Assembly (NCBI GenBank): GCA_937927905.1
Contig: CALFWP010000187.1
Location: 1 to 8,240, forward strand
Source of the DNA: an uncultured Neomegalonema sp.
GTDB lineage: Bacteria > Pseudomonadota > Alphaproteobacteria > Rhodobacterales > Rhodobacteraceae
Direction: 5' to 3'
Length of the DNA stretch: 8,240 bases
The number at the start of each line of letters is the position of its first letter. Within the stretch, counting starts at the first letter, position 1. The notes under the pieces are model-generated. The model searched no databases. It worked only from the letters and a program-made list of their open reading frames with translations, and was not told where the DNA came from. Shown here in pieces: positions 6,272 through 8,240 of this stretch. The translations under genes and the position numbers were made by a program.

Positions 6272-6311
6272 CGTTCAGCCTCTGACGGCTATGCGAATAT
6301 GGATGATGACG

Positions 6312-7304
6312 ATGAAAGCTCTTGTATATACGGGTGAAGGTGCTCTTGATTACCGCGATACCGACCGCCCGTCCGGACAGAACGGCCTGAGCATCGTCAA
6401 AGTTGAAGCCGTCGGCATATGCGGGTCAGATATGCATGCCTATCACGGGACCGACCCGCGCCGGATGCCACCGCTTATCCTCGGACACGAAGCATGCGGC
6501 ATCGCGGAAACAGGACGCTATAGCGGCAGACGCGTGACGGTCAATCCGATGACAACATGCGGCACCTGCCGGTTTTGCATCGAGGGCCGGGACAATATCT
6601 GTCCCGAACGTAACCTATTGTCGATTCCGCCGCACGAAGGCGCTTTTGCGGAGTATCTCGAAATTCCGGACAGCAACCTCGTTCCCGTACCTGACGGCAT
6701 TGCACCGGAACACGCCGCTCTGACCGAACCGCTGGCCTGTGGCTGGCATGCGGTGCGGCTGGGTGCGGAAAGACTGGCGCAGCCGCTTGCAAGCGCAAGA
6801 GTTGTTGTAATCGGCGGCGGCGCTATCGGTGTCGGCGCGGCTTTGTGCGCACTGGATCAAGGCGCAAAAGACATCGCCATAGCCGAGACAAGCGCCCTCA
6901 GACGCGGCACTGCAGCCAAAGCAGGCCCGTTTGAAGTCTACGATCCTCTGCAGAACGCCCCACAGGACAGCTCGGCCGACCTGATCATTGACGCCTACGG
7001 TTCTGCCGTATCACGCGCCGAATCCACGCGCCTTGCCGCACCCGGGGGCGTGATTGCCCATATCGGCCTTTCCGGAGGAGACGCCGGGCTGGACACGCGG
7101 AAAATGACCCTTCAGGAAATAACCTTTATCGGCACATACACTTATACCATGGCGGACTTTCACGCGACCGCAAATGCTATTTTCAAAGGCCGGATGGGAG
7201 ATTTCAGCTGGATAGAGAAACGTGCGCTCGCGGATGGTGCAAAAGCTTTCGCCGACCTGGATTCCGCATCTGTATCTGCTGCAAAAATTGTACTGAACCC
7301 TTAA
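6312..7304 (+). CDS. Zinc-dependent MDR alcohol/polyol dehydrogenase-like protein
   Basis: The 330-residue product is a zinc medium-chain dehydrogenase, oxidising an alcohol or polyol with NAD(P)+. Catalytic-zinc ligands are C37 in GICGSD and H59-E60 in GHEACG, with E139 in TEPLACGWHA as in sorbitol and threonine dehydrogenases. The structural-zinc lobe is complete: C83, C86, C89 and C97 in the C-x2-C-x2-C-x7-C pattern. The Rossmann loop is GGGAIG (168-173). An acidic E192 at the end of the second strand suggests NAD preference. The protein is slightly short for the family because the segment between GHE and the zinc lobe is compact. The ATG at 6312 yields the usual MKALVYTG start, with a weak GGA eight bases upstream. 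In-frame ATGs at 6291, 6303 and 6306 are alternatives, 6291 having no ribosome site. The 114-bp gap after metY contains hairpins, so co-transcription is uncertain. Substrate unknown. Confidence 0.9.
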   Translation: MKALVYTGEGALDYRDTDRPSGQNGLSIVKVEAVGICGSDMHAYHGTDPRRMPPLILGHEACGIAETGRYSGRRVTVNPMTTCGTCRFCIEGRDNICPERNLLSIPPHEGAFAEYLEIPDSNLVPVPDGIAPEHAALTEPLACGWHAVRLGAERLAQPLASARVVVIGGGAIGVGAALCALDQGAKDIAIAETSALRRGTAAKAGPFEVYDPLQNAPQDSSADLIIDAYGSAVSRAESTRLAAPGGVIAHIGLSGGDAGLDTRKMTLQEITFIGTYTYTMADFHATANAIFKGRMGDFSWIEKRALADGAKAFADLDSASVSAAKIVLNP

Positions 7305-7452
7305 ATATTTACACAGTACTATTTCTACAAATTTCCAGAAATTAAAAAGTAAATTTAATCGTTTTATTAAATAATTACAATCAATAATAGTCTTTTAGGA
7401 TGGTAATAGTTTAACACTTTTATACGATTGTTGGGCATCTTTCCATATACCG
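7305..7452. other. AT-rich intergenic gap upstream of the PilZ gene
   Basis: This 148-bp stretch is much richer in A and T than its surroundings and has no supported reading frame. It contains an AT-only inverted repeat, ATTTAAT (7353-7359) with ATTAAAT (7366-7372), and a -10-like TATACG at 7421-7426 without a good -35 partner. It probably holds the 3' end of the dehydrogenase transcript and the promoter of the PilZ gene. A binding site for a nucleoid protein or regulator is possible but not shown. Confidence 0.45.
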
Positions 7453-8229
7453 ATGGTTACAATGGATGCAGTCATGATTACCGCCCAGCAATTCAGCAGT
7501 CCGATGGAGCTTCAACGCCGTGCAGACCGGCGTGTGGCCTATCTTGAACCTTGTTTTATCCAATCCGATACACGCGCTGTCTGGGCCAAAAGCATCAACC
7601 TGTCAGAAAGCGGAATGTGTATTGCGATCAACGAGTTCAACGTTCTGAAACGTGGAGCGCGGATTGCGGTTTTCCTGCAAAACTTTACCCCCGTTGAAGC
7701 ACAGGTCCGTTGGACACGTGGCAATATTGCCGGTCTCGGGTTTGATCTATCGTCCGGGGAACACTCTGAACTCGCTGCATTCATTGAAAAATTACAGCAG
7801 GATAATAATCCGGTGCAGGCATCCATAGAAAAACCGAACATAGACGACCAGTTGCCCGACAGCCTTCACGAAATGCTCAATCCTGTGAAAGACACGCCTG
7901 ATGAAACGCAGACACCCTCTTCCGAAGACATAGATTTCTCCAGTCTGCGCGCCCACAAAAGAGTGGATTACACGGAAAAATGTCTGATCCAGACCGAGAA
8001 AAGAACTTTCCAGGCTGTTTCGAAAGACATCTCCGATGGCGGCATGTGTTTGCAGGTTCTCGGCATCGGTAAGCTTGAGATGGGTTCGCATGTTCAGATT
8101 ATTCTGGAGGGCGGCTATCCCCCTATCAATGCTATTCTGCGGTGGATGAAAGACCGGAAAGTCGGGATACAGTTCAAAGAACCAATCACCGGGCATCCTG
8201 TATTGAATACAACACCCGCACAGGCGTGA
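7453..8229 (+). CDS. Tandem PilZ-domain protein, putative c-di-GMP receptor
   Basis: The 258-residue product is made of two PilZ domains and no recognised output domain. PilZ domains bind the second messenger cyclic di-GMP through an R-x3-R motif and a D/N-x-S-x2-G motif. Domain 1 (about 20-115) has RRADRR (22-27) and NLSESG (49-54). Domain 2 (about 164-245) has RAHKR (166-170) and DISDGG (192-197). Both sets are complete, so both domains should be competent to bind. The two halves share the pattern C-h-I-Q-S/T-(acidic)-x-R, then S-x-x-G/S-G-M-C-h, and later h-R-W, which suggests internal duplication. The linker (about 117-163) is acidic and rich in P, D and E. There is no signal peptide or membrane helix, so it is probably cytosolic. 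The start is uncertain: ATGs at 7453, 7462 and 7474 all lack a strong ribosome site. The partner or target process (motility, polysaccharide, adhesion) cannot be read from the sequence. Confidence 0.9.
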   Translation: MVTMDAVMITAQQFSSPMELQRRADRRVAYLEPCFIQSDTRAVWAKSINLSESGMCIAINEFNVLKRGARIAVFLQNFTPVEAQVRWTRGNIAGLGFDLSSGEHSELAAFIEKLQQDNNPVQASIEKPNIDDQLPDSLHEMLNPVKDTPDETQTPSSEDIDFSSLRAHKRVDYTEKCLIQTEKRTFQAVSKDISDGGMCLQVLGIGKLEMGSHVQIILEGGYPPINAILRWMKDRKVGIQFKEPITGHPVLNTTPAQA

Positions 8230-8240
8230 CCAAAAAGCCT

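Noticed and set aside
611..7420. Similar runs TTGACACTTTT (611-621) and TTAACACTTTT (7410-7420) as a shared regulatory repeat
   Set aside because: The similarity covers only about eleven AT-rich bases, flanks differ and no third copy was seen, so chance is likely.
1..8240. CRISPR array, toxin-antitoxin pair, phage or defence island
   Set aside because: No direct-repeat series, small paired genes or defence-type domains were found; apart from the IS fragment, all genes fit ordinary metabolic and signalling families.

Overview
The window reads as chromosomal DNA of a proteobacterium, most probably an alphaproteobacterium. Codon use is of moderate GC with AT-rich intergenic gaps, and the gene families (MetY-type sulfhydrylase, OYE-type flavin reductase, zinc-less quinone reductase, tandem PilZ protein, DjlA-like J protein) are common in that class. 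No rRNA, tRNA, CRISPR array, phage or plasmid module was seen. The lineage call is inference from style, not from a marker gene.

Layout. Positions 1-137 are the right end of an IS3-family insertion sequence: the last 32 codons of its OrfB transposase plus the terminal inverted repeat. The element has inserted into an aspartyl/asparaginyl beta-hydroxylase-like gene on the minus strand (119-523). It removed the C-terminal catalytic half and supplied a new stop codon from the IS end. Divergent from this remnant is an Old Yellow Enzyme-family flavin oxidoreductase (768-2048). It converges on a zinc-less quinone reductase (2083-3075, minus) across a perfect 13-bp-stem hairpin that contains the reductase's stop codon. 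A coiled-coil/J-domain protein (3187-3774, plus) is divergent from the reductase and converges, with a 6-bp gap, on an exported or anchored alpha/beta hydrolase (3781-4752, minus). Divergent from the hydrolase is an O-acetylhomoserine sulfhydrylase, MetY-type (4908-6197, plus). After a 114-bp gap holding three small stem-loops comes a zinc-dependent MDR dehydrogenase (6312-7304, plus). An AT-rich gap of 148 bp precedes a protein with two PilZ domains (7453-8229, plus), each carrying a full c-di-GMP-binding motif.

How the genes work together. Strand alternates nearly gene by gene, so there is little operon structure; only metY and the dehydrogenase could share a transcript. The common thread is small-molecule redox and sulfur metabolism (flavin ene-reductase, quinone reductase, alcohol/polyol dehydrogenase, sulfhydrylase), plus one chaperone-like and one c-di-GMP-linked protein. 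I see no convincing new multi-gene system. The observations most worth checking are the IS-truncated hydroxylase, the stop-codon-embedded hairpin, the J protein with an unrecognised N-terminal domain, and the leader and spacer hairpins around metY.
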